The notes beneath the pieces were generated by a model, which saw nothing but the letters and a program-made list of their open reading frames with translations, made no database searches and was not told where the DNA came from. Below, piece after piece: positions 1 to 11,366 of a stretch of DNA of 64,000 nucleotides. The stretch comes from Favolaschia claudopus (lineage: Eukaryota; Basidiomycota; Agaricomycetes; Agaricales; Mycenaceae): NCBI GenBank assembly GCA_037176885.1, contig JAWWNJ010000053.1:1446344-1510343 (forward strand). Reading direction: 5' to 3'. Position numbers and translations under genes: made by a program. Position 1 is the first letter of the stretch. The number at the start of each line of letters is the position of its first letter.

Positions 1-216
1 GCAAGACCCTGGCAATGAACCTCCTTCAAAACATGAGCAATGGCACCAAGCGGGTGTGGGAGGAGCTCAGTCCCAAGAAGGTAACCAAATGGCTTTCGCC
101 GAAAAAGAGACGGAAAGAAAATAGCTGCGCAGAGGTGTGTCAGAAACCTCGGATCCATTACTCACTGTTACATATTCCTCTAGAACACAAACGACGCGAC
201 AATTGATGTTGAAGAT

Positions 217-750
217 ATGTTAATTGGCGCGTTTGACGCGTCGAGTGTGGACGCGTCAAACACGGTCAACGCGCCAAGCCATCAATACCCGGTAAACCCT
301 TTTTACGCGTCGATGGACTGTTTCTCTGTGCCTGGACCTACACATCTTCCCTCGGGTGCACCACCTGCCTGTGAACTCCTGTGGAAGCTGCCCAAAGTGA
401 CAATTGAGGAAGTTGAGGATGAGGATGATCGCCGGTCCACCAATACTTTCCCCGGTCCTGCAGCCTGTGATTCTTCCCCAGGCATATCCAGCGATGATCC
501 CCGGGACTGTCTTGACGTGCCAGAGGAGGAGGATGAGCTGTTGGCAACATCACCAGCGTTTGACGATGACTATCCCCGCCCATGTGCCCCTCAGTCTTTT
601 TTGAATGGTATGCACGAGCAAGCAACACGTCCCGGTGCATGCCGCAGGGCACCAGATCTGGGAGAAGCTCGGGCTGCCCTGGATTGTGTGCAGAGATTTC
701 TACGTGGGGAACTACGTGGCACAGATCTTTTTGGATTGCGCGGAGTTGGA
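217..750 (+). pseudogene. acidic ORF fragment, possibly transposon-derived
   Basis: An open frame of about 178 codons rich in Asp, Glu, Pro and Ser. It contains an acidic motif (IEEVEDEDD) followed by an FPGPA stretch. I associate this pairing with N-terminal parts of proteins encoded by large basidiomycete DNA transposons such as Plavaka-like elements, but this is memory of a pattern and not a match. The frame runs straight into the 228-bp inverted-repeat arm at 751, where the peptide becomes low-complexity, so the 3' part is probably not original. The repeated ACGCGTC words at 230-260 and 303-312 lie in its 5' part. Upstream (1-206) a short basic ORF could be a preceding exon. Function unknown; could be chance coding. 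Confidence 0.25.
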
Positions 751-978
751 CTGGCACCCATAATAATAATATCTCCCTTACGTAGCTGGTTCCAGCTCCC
801 GATACAGAGAATATTATTCGATCTGGAGGCTACTGTTCAGCTGACACACTTGTGATGCTAGTAATAATATTAGATTGGCTGTGCAACAAGGCCCAGCTGA
901 CCATTGGATATATTATTTCAGTGCCTAACTCACAGGCTCTGCTTGTTGATGTAGCAAATATTACTTGCCCTATCTAGC
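751..978 (+). repeat. left arm of 228-bp inverted repeat
   Basis: This stretch is repeated as its reverse complement at 3808-4035, with roughly 85 percent identity by eye. Shared landmarks in order are CTGGCACCCATA, CTCCCGATACAGAG, CTACTGTTCAGCTGACA, AGTAATAATATTA and GCTCTGCTTGTT. The arms bracket about 2.8 kb of AT-rich DNA with no convincing gene. This could be the terminal region of a large non-autonomous DNA transposon, but no TSD is visible at the outer edges. Confidence 0.8.
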
Positions 979-1640
979 CAGTCGCAGCTAGTCAAACAGG
1001 ACAATACTTCTCATCCAATCTGCCAGGTTGTAGCTCATGAACCATAATATTGATGTAGCTACATCTCTGGCCAGAGCTTGTTATATCATATATTATTGGG
1101 CCTTGGACCTCCGGAATCAGCTTGCCAATAAAAATAATATTCCTCAGCTGTTCCCCAGGTGCAATGATCAAAATAGAATACCATACACTAGGATTCGAAA
1201 CCTCAGCATTCCAATAATGAAGGAAGTTAACCAATGAGCAACTCAACCATTACACCAAAGAGCCATTGTCTCTGCATGTGTGGTGAGATACATCCACACT
1301 CCCTCCTTCTCCATGGTATCAGCATCGCACAATGAGCGGAATGCACAGCTCGCTTTTTCGAAATGTTCAATATCATTCTACCAAAAGCAGCCAAAAAATA
1401 TTATCATCTAACGGTTAGGCTTCAGCTCATCCTTATAGCTTGTGCTGTATAACAAGTCAAACATGCTGTTTTTGAGCAGCTCACCTGGAAATGAATGTGT
1501 GTGTGCACTTATAACTTTTCTCGCAGAAACAATATTATGGTCCTAAATGTTTGGCAAAGCTCAATAATATTATTCATCCTTGTATCCAGAGGCAAGCTCA
1601 ATTACATATTGGAGTAACCACAAAAACCACCGTACACATC
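979..1640. repeat. inner AGCT/AATATT motif array
   Basis: AGCT-containing words (CAGCTG, TAGCTC, TAGCTA, CAGCTT) alternate with AATATT/AATAATATT words. It is the same texture as the array at 4036-4740 but less regular. No gene is supported; the short ORFs here are AT-rich and unlike proteins. Confidence 0.5.
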
Positions 1641-3447
1641 CCCAGTACATGATTGGATGCAAAAGAGAACCTAGCAATGCTCTCAATTGGTATTGTTATT
1701 TTTGACTCTACCGCAGGTTTCTTTCCTTTTTAGGCTACTAACGCTTCCCATTTGAAAAAGGCAATTACACTACACCTCACATCCCAAAAAGGAAATTTTC
1801 AACATCGCAGCCAGGCACAGGTTAAATCCGGCATGTTTTCAACTTTGAGCTTGTATCCAGCAGTTTTGTTGTCTATTCTGGAGATCTGGAATATCTAATG
1901 CCGGTAATGGTGGCCTGCCAACACACACAAAACCACCAAATATTTCTACCTTATGTACCCTAACATGATTCACTGTTTGACAAAGGAGCAATGTCCACCA
2001 GACACGACACTGATATAGAGTGGTACTCCTTCTATCACTTGGGTGCAATAATCTTATCATTTAGCCCTGAAAAGCCAGCATATGTTGTATTCTGTGAAAA
2101 CACATATTGTGCTGATCTTGTACCTCCCTATTCATCTGTGCTGCCCAATGTAGGCCACAGTACTTTACTGAGTGATATCTTTGCCTTTTATGACTAACTA
2201 CACTATCAGGAACCATCCTATAATGTGATTTCATTGCAACAACAACCAAAGTCTGTCTCCCTGTTACCTCATTAAAGGAGTATGATGAAAGGTGCGACAG
2301 ACTAGTTTAGACAATTTTTGGTCTGTAAAAAGGTTTTGTCACCAAACATATGCTACAATCTCGTCAAATTCTTGAGCTATACTCAAGATCATTTTTGACA
2401 TTTCTGAATTGATCTGTGAATAGCCCTCTAAACATGGCAGATATGGCCTTGAAAACACTCAAACTGCTCTCATTGAGTTCATAACTTGCTCAAAATAAGT
2501 TTTCCTGGACAGTTACATGAATGTATGCTAAAATGACATTTAGTCCATGTGCAAGTTTTGAGGTGTCTCAATCCACTTTACCGAAAACACAACTTTCTCA
2601 GATCTTGGTCAATTCTCATGTAAGAAGGCATTTTTAGATGGGGATCAATATTCTAAGTCATGTTGTATCATCAGATTTGGCTGATATGCCCTCCTTGACA
2701 CACAATTCATCAAAACATCCAAAACACATATTTGACAATATGAGATCAGAAGTGCACTAGAAGGTTGGATTTACGACAAAAAGGAGCTTTTCTGATAAAT
2801 GACACAAGCTTTAATGACTTGAAGCAAGCTTAACAACAAGTGATGATCCTAGGATAAGGAAATATAGACATGTATGACATTGGATGAGATATCAACAATA
2901 GTGTTAGAATGTCACACATTTGATATACAGACTTCATGCACAATCACCTCTGGAAGTGAGGGAACACATTACAAAGTTTATTTGTCCCCTACATGTAGCA
3001 TGATCACTGAGGCAACAATTTCCTGATGTAGGGTGAATTCATTGTATAGCTGCATATTAGATAGTCATAAGAATGCTAAGACATTCAAGGATACTTCCAT
3101 TATCTGGCATGACCTTATCAGAGTATATGGAACACTTTATGACAACTATATTGCATTTGGTAGATTTAGTCTGAGCATTTCAACAGTTTCACAGGCTTGC
3201 CCTGCTGTTTTTCAAAGTTATAGAACTGCATTGTTCTCAAACACCATTCAAGAATCAGTATAAGCTGTTATCATCAACAACCTACATTGGCTATGCATAA
3301 GTAAGGGCATTTTATGAGAAATTTCCTTTTTTGGGTGCTAGGAGTCAGTATCCAAAAAGGAATGTTGTGATTGAGGCTCGCAAAAGGCTGCCTGCTAGAA
3401 AGGAATGCAGCATGAAGGTGGGGGAGTCCGATAGAGGTCCTTTACTT
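1641..3447. other. AT-rich interval without supported gene
   Basis: About 1.8 kb between the two motif arrays. No domain, transposase motif or convincing splice structure is visible. The ORFs of 60-76 codons have AT-driven composition. It is probably interior sequence of the element bounded by the inverted repeat, or degenerate transposon DNA. Confidence 0.5.
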
Positions 3448-3538
3448 TGTCTGGTTGGTGTAATGGTAGCATATGTCTATCCTGTTTTACGGTTGTGAGG
3501 TCATTGTTGGTTCAAACCCTAATGTTGGTGGTTTTTTT
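3448..3538 (+). pseudogene. tRNA-like sequence with Pol III A and B boxes
   Basis: A good A box (TGGTGTAATGGTAGC, 3456-3470) and an exact B-box core (GGTTCAAACCC, 3509-3519) sit 38 bp apart. They are followed by a run of seven T at 3532-3538, as expected for a Pol III terminator. The acceptor and anticodon arms do not fold cleanly, so a functional tRNA is unlikely. A tRNA pseudogene or the head of a tRNA-derived SINE fits better. Confidence 0.55.
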
Positions 3539-3807
3539 GGTTGCCTAAATTTCAGCTCTTGTGCTCAGCTGCGTACTCTAATCTTCCCATAGACCATCAT
3601 TTCACTCCCCACTTTTTCTTTTGCTGTCACCTCAATTTCTCGGTGTCTGGAACACCCTATCAAAATATGAGTAGCTTCTCCCTAGCTGACTGGCACATAA
3701 TATTGTTATAGTTTTAGAAAGCAGAACCCTAGTCACAAGGAGGATAATACTATATGATAGGCAAGATGATGTCATGTGGCGGGTATGCGTACTATGAGCT
3801 GTAATTC

Positions 3808-4035
3808 ACTAAGCAGAGCAAGTAATATTGTTCCATCTAACAAGCAGAGCCAGTGAATTAGGCACTGGAATAATATATCTGATGGTCAGCTGGGTCTTGT
3901 TGCACAGGCAATGTAATATTATTACTAGCGTCACAATTGTGTCAGCTGAACAGTAGCACCCAGATTGAATAATATTCTCTGTATCGGGAGCTGGAACCAG
4001 CGATGTAAGGGAGATATTATTAATATGGGTGCCAG
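3808..4035 (-). repeat. right arm of 228-bp inverted repeat
   Basis: Reverse complement of 751-978. The outer edge is the GGGTGCCAG end near 4035. Differences between arms are scattered substitutions and small indels, so the arms are not recent. The AGCT/AATATT array continues beyond this arm but not beyond the left one, so the whole structure is asymmetric. Confidence 0.8.
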
Positions 4036-4740
4036 TTGTGGGGTAGCTGTGTCCTAGGGCACAGGTACAAAAATATTTGTTTCCTCCACCAGCTCATCCC
4101 TAGTCACACAGGCAACAAATATTCTTCTTTGCAATGAGCTCTTGCCAAAGGTTTAGCTGCAATAATAATATTGGGCTCTACAGGGTCCATCAGCTGACTC
4201 CAAGAGACTAGGGACAATATTATTATTCACTTGGACAGCTGATACCATCTGTCAAGGCAAGATATTTTCTGTGTTACTAAACAGCTCAGACCAGTCATGC
4301 AGGTGAACAAGTATTATTGCTTGCAACCTCACTAATCAGCTGAGTGCTAACAACATAGGCGAATTAATATTATACTAGCTACAATGGGATGTCTGCTGTA
4401 AGCTACTTAGCTGGCCAAGGAATGCTATTGTATTACACCAACTCAATCAGCTAGATGCTAAGATTCCAAGGAAATAATATTCTAACACCTTGACTGGGCC
4501 ACCAGCTGTGACCTGATCAGCTTGGAGAGAAATATTTTTTTTGTCTAGGGTAAGGTGAGCAGTCCTTTGTTGTGTAGGCATAATAATATTATATACCACC
4601 GGAGCCTAGCATCTGGAGGCATTATTCTTTTAGAAACCACCCTCCCTTACTGGTCCAATACATGGTAAGCAGGTAGCCAGACACTAGGCACTATAATATT
4701 ATACCTCTCCAGAGAAAAAAATATTGTCACCCTAGACACT
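4036..4740. repeat. periodic AGCT / AATATT array
   Basis: AATATT-type words lie near 4074, 4120, 4166, 4220, 4264, 4315, 4369, 4475, 4533 and 4584. AGCT-type words (mostly CAGCTG or TAGCTG) fall between them. The mean period is about 50 bp over more than ten cycles. Intervening bases are not conserved, so this is not a simple tandem repeat. Arrays like this resemble subterminal binding-site clusters of large DNA transposons. Confidence 0.6.
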
Positions 4741-5503
4741 AGGCCACAGCTGTGAATCCGGCGGATTTCGGGGAACCCTATGATCTAGCCATTAATCGTT
4801 TGTAGGGGACCCGCTATCTAGGGCATTATGGACTGTATATTGTGTGCCATAGGCACTGTGACTTCTCTTAGCCGTATTAATCGCGTGTCTCTTTGCGTTT
4901 CAACTGGGAATTAGCACTTTTGCATGAGATGCTAACAACCCCCTATGTCCTCAGATACCGTATAATGCAAACGTCCAAAATCGAAGCACGAATGCCCTGG
5001 GATAGCTATGTGGCTTGGAAACCTGCCGATCTCTTGTCTCGTGGGTATGCGGTGCACCAAGTCGGAGCAACCATTGAAGAATTGGTTCAAGCTGCCGATG
5101 CTGCCCGAGATGTTTTAGAAAGTGAAGGCGATGGCTGTGAATACGTGGGTAGTGATTTGGAAGAGGAGTTCCCGTTGGATGAAGCTGAGTTTGGTGCGTT
5201 TTTTCAATGTTTGATCTTGTGCCACCAATCTCATCTTCTTTCTGTATATGCCCTTCGTCGCCCTCAGGCGCCCATTTGCAGGCTGATACCCCAGTGACTC
5301 CAGCCCCCATCATACTTCCGACCGAATCTTTGCCTAGCGCTTCCATTTCTTTCATCGACCAATCACGGGCCCAATCGCGCGCCCACGAGCGGAAATTAGA
5401 CTACCACAAAAACCGTTGACGAAAGAAACGCCAAACGAACGCGTCGAACCCATTCACTCGCACCCACAACTCGTTTCCGTCCGATCTTCTACCGTCTGCG
5501 CAG
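4741..5503. other. interval with unrecognised ORF (4893-5297)
   Basis: A 134-codon open frame at 4893-5297 contains a plausible amphipathic, acidic segment (around 5040-5200), but the codons before it look AT-rich and random. I cannot assign it. It lies directly upstream of the TET/JBP-like gene and might include its lost 5' exons. No other feature was seen. Confidence 0.25.
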
Positions 5504-6715
5504 GTGCTCCCCGTAAACTACGATGCGGCTTCACTCAAAACCACCAGAGGCGGTCACTGGCTTGATGTTCGAGACAAAGCGCCTCCCAAACCCAAACGGA
5601 AGTCCGACGCGTCCCGATGGGCTAAGTCTCGGCTTCTAGAAGTAGAACAGCTAGTAGGAGAACTAGACTGTGTCCGCGTACACTGGGATGCGCGGTTAGC
5701 ATTCAATTCGTGTGATTAAATATTAATATTGTCTGACGTATGCTTAGTCGACCTTTACTTCTCCTCGACCGTCTCGGACGGATAATTGTCGTCTTTGTAG
5801 GGGGACCGGACGACCCGGGTTGGGCTGCTGTGGCCGCCGATGCAGCCAAGACTTTAGATGACACACGTGAGGCAGGAATCCAGACGAATGCGTTCGCCGA
5901 TGGAGACGAATTGCACCGGCGCGGTCGATTTTATACACTCCGCAGCGGTGTATCACACGGAGGGGGGCAGCCGGTAAGCGTGTGTCTTGATTATAGCTCA
6001 TACAACAACTCTAACATATCGGTTAGTGCCCAAAGAACGGTACCGCTGCGCCCGCGGAAGAGCCGCTGCTCAATGGCTTGTTGAACAACAAAAATATTCG
6101 ACGCATTTGTGGTTTTCAATCTAGTATGTCGCGACGTAACATCAAATTAGTAGATGGCTGAAAGTACCCAGGTGCATTTCGGACTTGGGCTCCCAAGCTC
6201 TCCAAGGACTATGTGACCGACCTTCGCAGTCTTTTCGATCACGACCCTACCCTACGCCTGAACTTTACAAATTCGATCTTACCCTCCGTGACATTCAACC
6301 TGGGCCCGCAGTCAGCTAGCTTCGATCACCTCGACGACAAAATAGTGCCCTCGGATGGTGTGCGATAACAAACGCAGGAAATTTCGACGCCACTCGGAGC
6401 GCGCTCCTGTATCTGAGGGAGTTGAAACTGGTAGTAGAATTTCCCGCAGGCGCCACCTCATTCATCCCGTCCGCGGTCGTCCACCACGGAAATACCCCTC
6501 TCGCACCTCATGAGACCCGTTATTCGATAACCCAATATGCGGCTGGCGGTTTATTCCGGTATGTGCAGTACAAATTCCGGACTGCCAAGAAAGTGGTTGC
6601 ATCAGGAGGGGTGGGATCGAAGGCTGCGTTGGATCGCGCTCCGGGTGAGCGTCATGCGGCTGGACTGAGTCTGTTTTCGACGCCAAGTGCGGATCACGTA
6701 CAATGTTTCTCCTAG
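5504..6715 (+). pseudogene. TET/JBP-like 2-oxoglutarate Fe(II) dioxygenase, frameshifted
   Basis: Fungal TET/JBP-type oxygenases modify 5-methylcytosine or thymine in DNA and are greatly expanded in basidiomycetes, often near transposons. Exons read as 5504-5709, 5748-5973, 6027-6135 and 6172 onward, with GT-AG introns of 38, 53 and 36 nt that keep phase. Recognisable blocks in order are GRIIVVFVGGPDDPGW, RICGFQSS, RTWAPKLSKDY, an HxD iron motif (His codon 6326, Asp 6332), then GWCAIT, FPAGATSFIPSAVVHHGNT with the distal His, and RYSITQYAAGGLFRYV with the likely 2OG-binding Arg. A one-base shift near 6350 separates the HxD block from GWCAIT. There is no obvious start Met exon. The oxygenase core is otherwise well preserved, so loss is recent or a sequencing error is possible. 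Confidence 0.8.
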
Positions 6716-7149
6716 AAAATACATTCATTATAAATCTACTGCCATTGACTGGGTGACTTCCCGTAAGCCTAGATACTTTTTCGCGAATATTTGAGGGGTG
6801 CCAACGATATCGGCATCGGTTCTTTGATGGCGTGATGATAATCCTACTCTATTCCCTCAGCCTTTTTGCCGACTAGATTAGTAGAATCCAACTAAGTTTA
6901 TCAGTAAATTCTCCCATGGGGCGCCAGCCTGCTGGCTCGATCAAACACGTCCCCTACGCGTCTTGCACGCGACTCAACGCGTCTTGACGCGTATTTCACG
7001 ACGTTCGTTGATCGAAATCTTTTCCCGAGATGTCTGGCACAGCGGCACCTGCGGGGGAGGATGCCGAGGATGGCTCGGCAAAATGCCGGTGACGAAACCA
7101 ACGGAGGAAAGGCAGAGGCCTTCCAAATCTGTTTATTCAAGTAGCTTAG

Positions 7150-7187
7150 AATCTGAACAGGGGGTCGGGACACCCCCTGTTCAGATT
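7150..7187. other. perfect 16-bp-stem hairpin
   Basis: Arms 7150-7165 and 7172-7187 are perfect reverse complements (AATCTGAACAGGGGGT) around a 6-nt loop, CGGGAC. It is GC-rich in the lower stem, with no T-run after it. It lies between the TET/JBP pseudogene and the next ORF, in DNA without a supported gene. Confidence 0.85.
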
Positions 7188-7799
7188 TATCATCTAGCAA
7201 GGTTTGGTAGAGGGTAAAAGTGCGAAAGTCCAGATCCAAGCCCGATGGGGTCCTGATGGAAGCCTCGGCATCTCCGCCGGATAGTCGAAAATATTGTAGA
7301 AAAAGTGTCTGGGCTTACGGGAAGTCACCCACTGATGATCCGCTGTGAATAATCGACAGACGCCCGCGTCTATGAAATTGTTAGACCGGGCCGATTTCTC
7401 AGACGGATTTAGTCGCGATATACGTTCAGGAGTCCGTCCGACACCGTGGTACCTGATGAGAAAAACCGGAAGGAAAGGACTCAGAGCCTGGGCTCGCGAT
7501 AGGCTCCATTTTGGGAGCAATCGAATTAAGTCGACGTAGGGAATGGGGGTAAGTTAGGAACTCATAGAAATGTATTCAGGTATAAGTAACGCTTTTAGTT
7601 CTATCGAGTGGGTGCGACCAGTTGTCAAGCATTACAAAAAGCTCCCTCTACTACTCCGTGCTTTCTGCTCTCGATGCCTGTGCCTATCACCACCGAGACC
7701 GTCTTGCTCACCACTGCGCAAATGTTGCAGGCGTTTTTCGTGAGTGAATCGTTGCGCACAAATTTCCTGTCTCTCACTCGTGTGCGGTAGGGTACCAAT

Positions 7800-8183
7800 T
7801 TGAAGGGCATTCTGATTGCCACTGGCATGGATCGTCCAGTAACCGTTCGTATTCCGACATTGACTGGTACGCCGCACGGCGTGTGGTTCCAGCCTTGGTT
7901 CGGGTCACTGCGCGAAGGCGAGGCGATGGACTTGGACGTAGCTATCGTGAGGCCGCCAACCAGCACTTCGACAACTGCGGACATGGGGGTCGCCGTCGTC
8001 CACGTCAACCAGCGCAACGACGCAGGACATCCCGTCAACCTCTGTCTCAAGCGTCGGCTCTCCGACATCGGTACCGACTGGTTCGGGAACATCATTCTGC
8101 TGGAAATCGATCTGCAGACTCATGCCCTCAAATCCGTCGACGAAAACAAAGCTTCTTTGATTACCCATTGTCTTGATATGTGA
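7800..8183 (+). CDS. hypothetical protein, about 118-128 aa
   Basis: This open frame has normal coding composition. The likelier start is the ATG at 7827, giving a protein that begins MDRPVTVRIPTLTGTPHGVW. It contains a hydrophilic stretch with VVHVNQRNDAGHPVNLCLKR and ends with WFGNIILLEIDLQ, a short aromatic-hydrophobic motif near the C-terminus that I recall from unassigned basidiomycete proteins. An ORF at 7608-7790 in another frame could be an upstream exon, but no splice pair was convincing. No domain recognised. It lies downstream of the dioxygenase on the same strand, so it may be cargo of the same mobile region. Confidence 0.4.
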   Translation: MKGILIATGMDRPVTVRIPTLTGTPHGVWFQPWFGSLREGEAMDLDVAIVRPPTSTSTTADMGVAVVHVNQRNDAGHPVNLCLKRRLSDIGTDWFGNIILLEIDLQTHALKSVDENKASLITHCLDM

Positions 8184-9892
8184 GTTTCTGTATTTGTTGA
8201 CCCGGCTCTTTCTTTGCTAACTTGCATAATAAGATTTCTCCTCGACGCGTTGAAATCTCGTGGCTAGTGACCTGCTACGATATACGGAGTTGGAGGAAGG
8301 CTGGTCTATACATTGGTCTGTTGCTATGGGTGTATTTTCGAGCAGTCGTTTTATAGTTCTATGGTAACTAGGTCGTATTTGGATTCGTCTATTTACTATT
8401 AGTTGAAAACAGTCGTATCGTACAAACCCGAGGTGCTTTGACATCATATAGTACGGCTGAAAGAAAAAAAAAATGAAGAATTTGCGAACTGAAAGGCACA
8501 GTCGACAATGGCCCGTGTGAGGCAAGTGTGATGCGTGACCCAGGACGAAATTTAGACCCGACAGAGGGGTGCGTGACGCGTGATTATTGAATTGAATGAA
8601 ATACTATAGTCTCGGCCATCAAGCGGAGCATTCCGACAATCGGCAACAAAACCTGGCCAGGCCCCTGTACTAGATCCAGCCTTGTGCTTAAGTAACATTG
8701 CCAACGGCCACCAGCCTTACGCCAATCCGACCACCCGGACCACTCCAGCTGTCACCGCTCACGGCACCGATGGCTTGAAGCAACGACCGCCCGATGACTT
8801 CCCACCGTCCTCAATGATGTCCTCCCGTCCACTTCCCGCTACGCTTCTTGGACACTGTCGAAGCCAAACGCTATCTAGATCATTTTCAGGGCTCCGAGTC
8901 TCGTCCTGCCTGAAGCCGCTACTGACTCAAAAAATCCCCGGCACCGTTGAAATCGTCATCGGCAAACTCAGCAAGGGTCCCGCCGTTAGTGAGGATCTTG
9001 ACCATCTCTCGCCTGGAGGTTAATCTCTCTCGACTGCGTTAACGCGAAGGTATTCAAGATTGTTGCAAACCATTGTGAAATGGAGTCGACTGGGAACACA
9101 TCATTGCAGCGGTTGCAGCCTAACTCTGAGCCTCCCTATATCTTGACCGAGTATGGCATCTATATGCGCGCTAAAGGTCAAGAGCACGGAACTCCACCCA
9201 GGCCTTGAAGCGAATCTTTCGAAAGAGGGTCACACCAAGTTGCCCGATTTCGTGCACAGTATGTACTTCTTGACGCCGTTGTCAGACAGTGGGAAAAGAT
9301 TACTGAGAATCCCTGGGAGAATCATCACCGCGTCTCTCGAGGCACCGTGCCCAAGTTACACATTGCATCCATACTCACATGCTAGCCTTATAAACTAATA
9401 CGAGTGCATATTCACTGGAAGTACTCAAGCCCCCTTTCTTCTGGCCGTGATCGAATGTGAGCCACGTCTCTGTCTCCAGTTATGCGGCTTATGATGCAGC
9501 TTTTTAATGTCTAATCAGAGTCACGATGTAAGGAAATATCACGAAAGAATGTGCGAGGAGACGCAAAGGCAATGGATGGCTACACTGCAGAGAGCAGAGG
9601 AAAACTTGGGACAAAAAATTGAATATTGACGCTTCAAGGCTGTTCCAGGGCCCAGGACAATTAGCTCCTACTTGGACGAAAAAGGTAACCTCCATTCACA
9701 GTTGCGATTTAATTTTATCCTTTGTCAGCTCCCTACATCAGCGTTGCAAAAAGGGTGCAGCAGGCAAAACCAGAGAATGCTGTATAATACTGGTTGTCCG
9801 GAGATCCGGCAGAGAGAGAAGTCCGAATTGACTTTCCCCATATTCCAACGATCCACGTTCATTTTTAGGGTGTTTTCAAATTGCTCCATTTA
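8184..9892. other. interval without supported gene
   Basis: Several ORFs of 60-113 codons occur (for example 8682-9023) but frames are broken and none has a recognisable motif. The region 8690-9400 has GC content and codon texture suggesting decayed coding sequence; I could not reconstruct a product. Confidence 0.4.
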
Positions 9893-10497
9893 AGGTAGGC
9901 GTCATCAGTCACTTACAACGAGCGGTCACATGACCAAAGTGTGACACCCATTAAGCTCCGGGGTAAAAAGTGAGACCTAGAAATGGTGTATTTGAGCAAA
10001 TGCAAAACATCCCTGGTCTCAGAATTCAAAAATACTGTCTTGGGATGGAGCAGTAAACCATTCTTCCGACCCATTTTTTTTGAATGCAGAAATGAGTTTT
10101 ACAGCGATTGGAGCCATCTTGGTTCGGGACGATGGCGAAATTTGCCGCTTATGTAATGTTCTCACGCACCATATAGGGTAGGATCCCATCAATTACCGGC
10201 AACCCGCTAACACAACAATAGCACAACAGCATACACAAGCATACACACTATACCGTGACCATTGGCTGCAGTGCGCAACATCTTGGGGCATCATACAACG
10301 GTGACCAGAGAAATCTCAGAAAACATATTCCTGTCTCCAGTTATGATTACATAATGACCAATTTTTTTTTTTTGAACTCGAAATCGTTGAAATTGAGCAA
10401 AATCCAGCACGTTTTGTTTTCGTGTCGAGATTTTGCCGCGTTACGCGTGACGTGACACGTCATGTGACCGCTCGTTGTAAGTGACTGACGCCTACCT
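9893..10497. mobile_element. TA-target non-autonomous element, 605 bp
   Basis: Ends are AGGTAGGCGTCA...TGACGCCTACCT type, with long inverted repeats of about 45 bp that contain CAGTCACTTACAACGAGC and CGGTCACATGAC. It is flanked by TA on both sides (9891-9892 and 10498-10499). There is no transposase ORF. This is consistent with a Tc1/mariner-superfamily MITE. The AGGTAG end is shared with the element at 41023-41472. Confidence 0.85.
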
Positions 10498-10633
10498 TAA
10501 CATGTTTGTAGTCGAGTTGCTGTCTAGAGAAAAAAAAAAAGTGACTGTCCTCCCGCTCAGCACTAGAGTGTATGTAGATCTCAAAATTGTTTCGGACTTT
10601 GCTAATGGGGAAGCTTGCTTCCCCATTCATCGG

Positions 10634-10671
<38 letters not shown>
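10634..10671. repeat. (AAC)n microsatellite
   Basis: About twelve AAC/CAA units in an uninterrupted run. It generates poly-Asn and poly-Val reading frames that are not genes. Just upstream (about 10605-10628) is an 11-bp-arm palindrome, AATGGGGAAGC with its complement. Confidence 0.95.
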
Positions 10672-10848
10672 ACCACCACCATCGAATTGGGTGGTGAGCG
10701 TGTTCCGGCTTCGTAGAGCTTCGGGCCCTCTGCAAAGTCGTTAGTTCGTTGCCCAGTACCACCTGGAAGCCCAGGTGAGGTTTCATAACACGCCGCCCCG
10801 CCGCCATACACCCAAATCCCCGCCGAATCATACGATGTCCTCTTCAGC

Positions 10849-11358
10849 CAGTGTTCCTCCTAAGGGTTAAGCCTTAGAATGAATTAACCCTTAATTTCAA
10901 GTTAATGCTAAGGGTTAACATGAAGCTGGATCCAACTTAACCCTTAATTAAGCCTTACCTTGGATTACGTCACCCTTCTCGGCTACGCTCGGCAGGTTCG
11001 GCAGCTGCCAAAGGCCCGCAGCATTAAGGGATTCTCAATGGCAGTGTCCGGCAGGCTCCGTTGATTCTGCTGAAGCGTGGCGGAACATGGGCCAAGCCCT
11101 CAGCTCGGCTACCTGCATTGCCCTGGTGGGAGCAATTTCAGTCCACAAACATCAAGTTCAGCCAAAACTCAGCTGGAGCAAGCCATAAGAAGCAAAACCG
11201 CTTTTGAACTCCGCGAAAAATGCATCTAAAAAAGCCCGGAAAATTTTGTATTTTTCATCCTAAGGCCCCTTAATATGGAGCCCTTAATAACCTTATTAAG
11301 GCCTTTAAGGCCTTAGCCTTTGGAGGTGCCCTTAATAAGGCCTTAAGAAGGAACACTG
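10849..11358. mobile_element. hAT-type MITE with 8-bp TSD
   Basis: The termini CAGTGTTCCT...AGGAACACTG are classical hAT-like ends. Flanks carry the exact 8-bp duplication TCTTCAGC (10841-10848 and 11359-11366). The interior is rich in AAGGGTTAA and AAGGCCTTA words and encodes nothing. Removing the element and one TSD restores an open frame beginning at ATG 10834, just before the left TSD, and continuing from 11367. Confidence 0.93.
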
Positions 11359-11366
11359 TCTTCAGC

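Noticed and set aside
7150..7187. Hairpin as a transcription terminator
   Set aside because: There is no T-run, and intrinsic terminators are not used by nuclear Pol II genes.
10460..10831. ORFs with long poly-Val, poly-Cys or poly-Asn tracts
   Set aside because: They are translations of the (AAC)n microsatellite and its complement, with no other coding signal.
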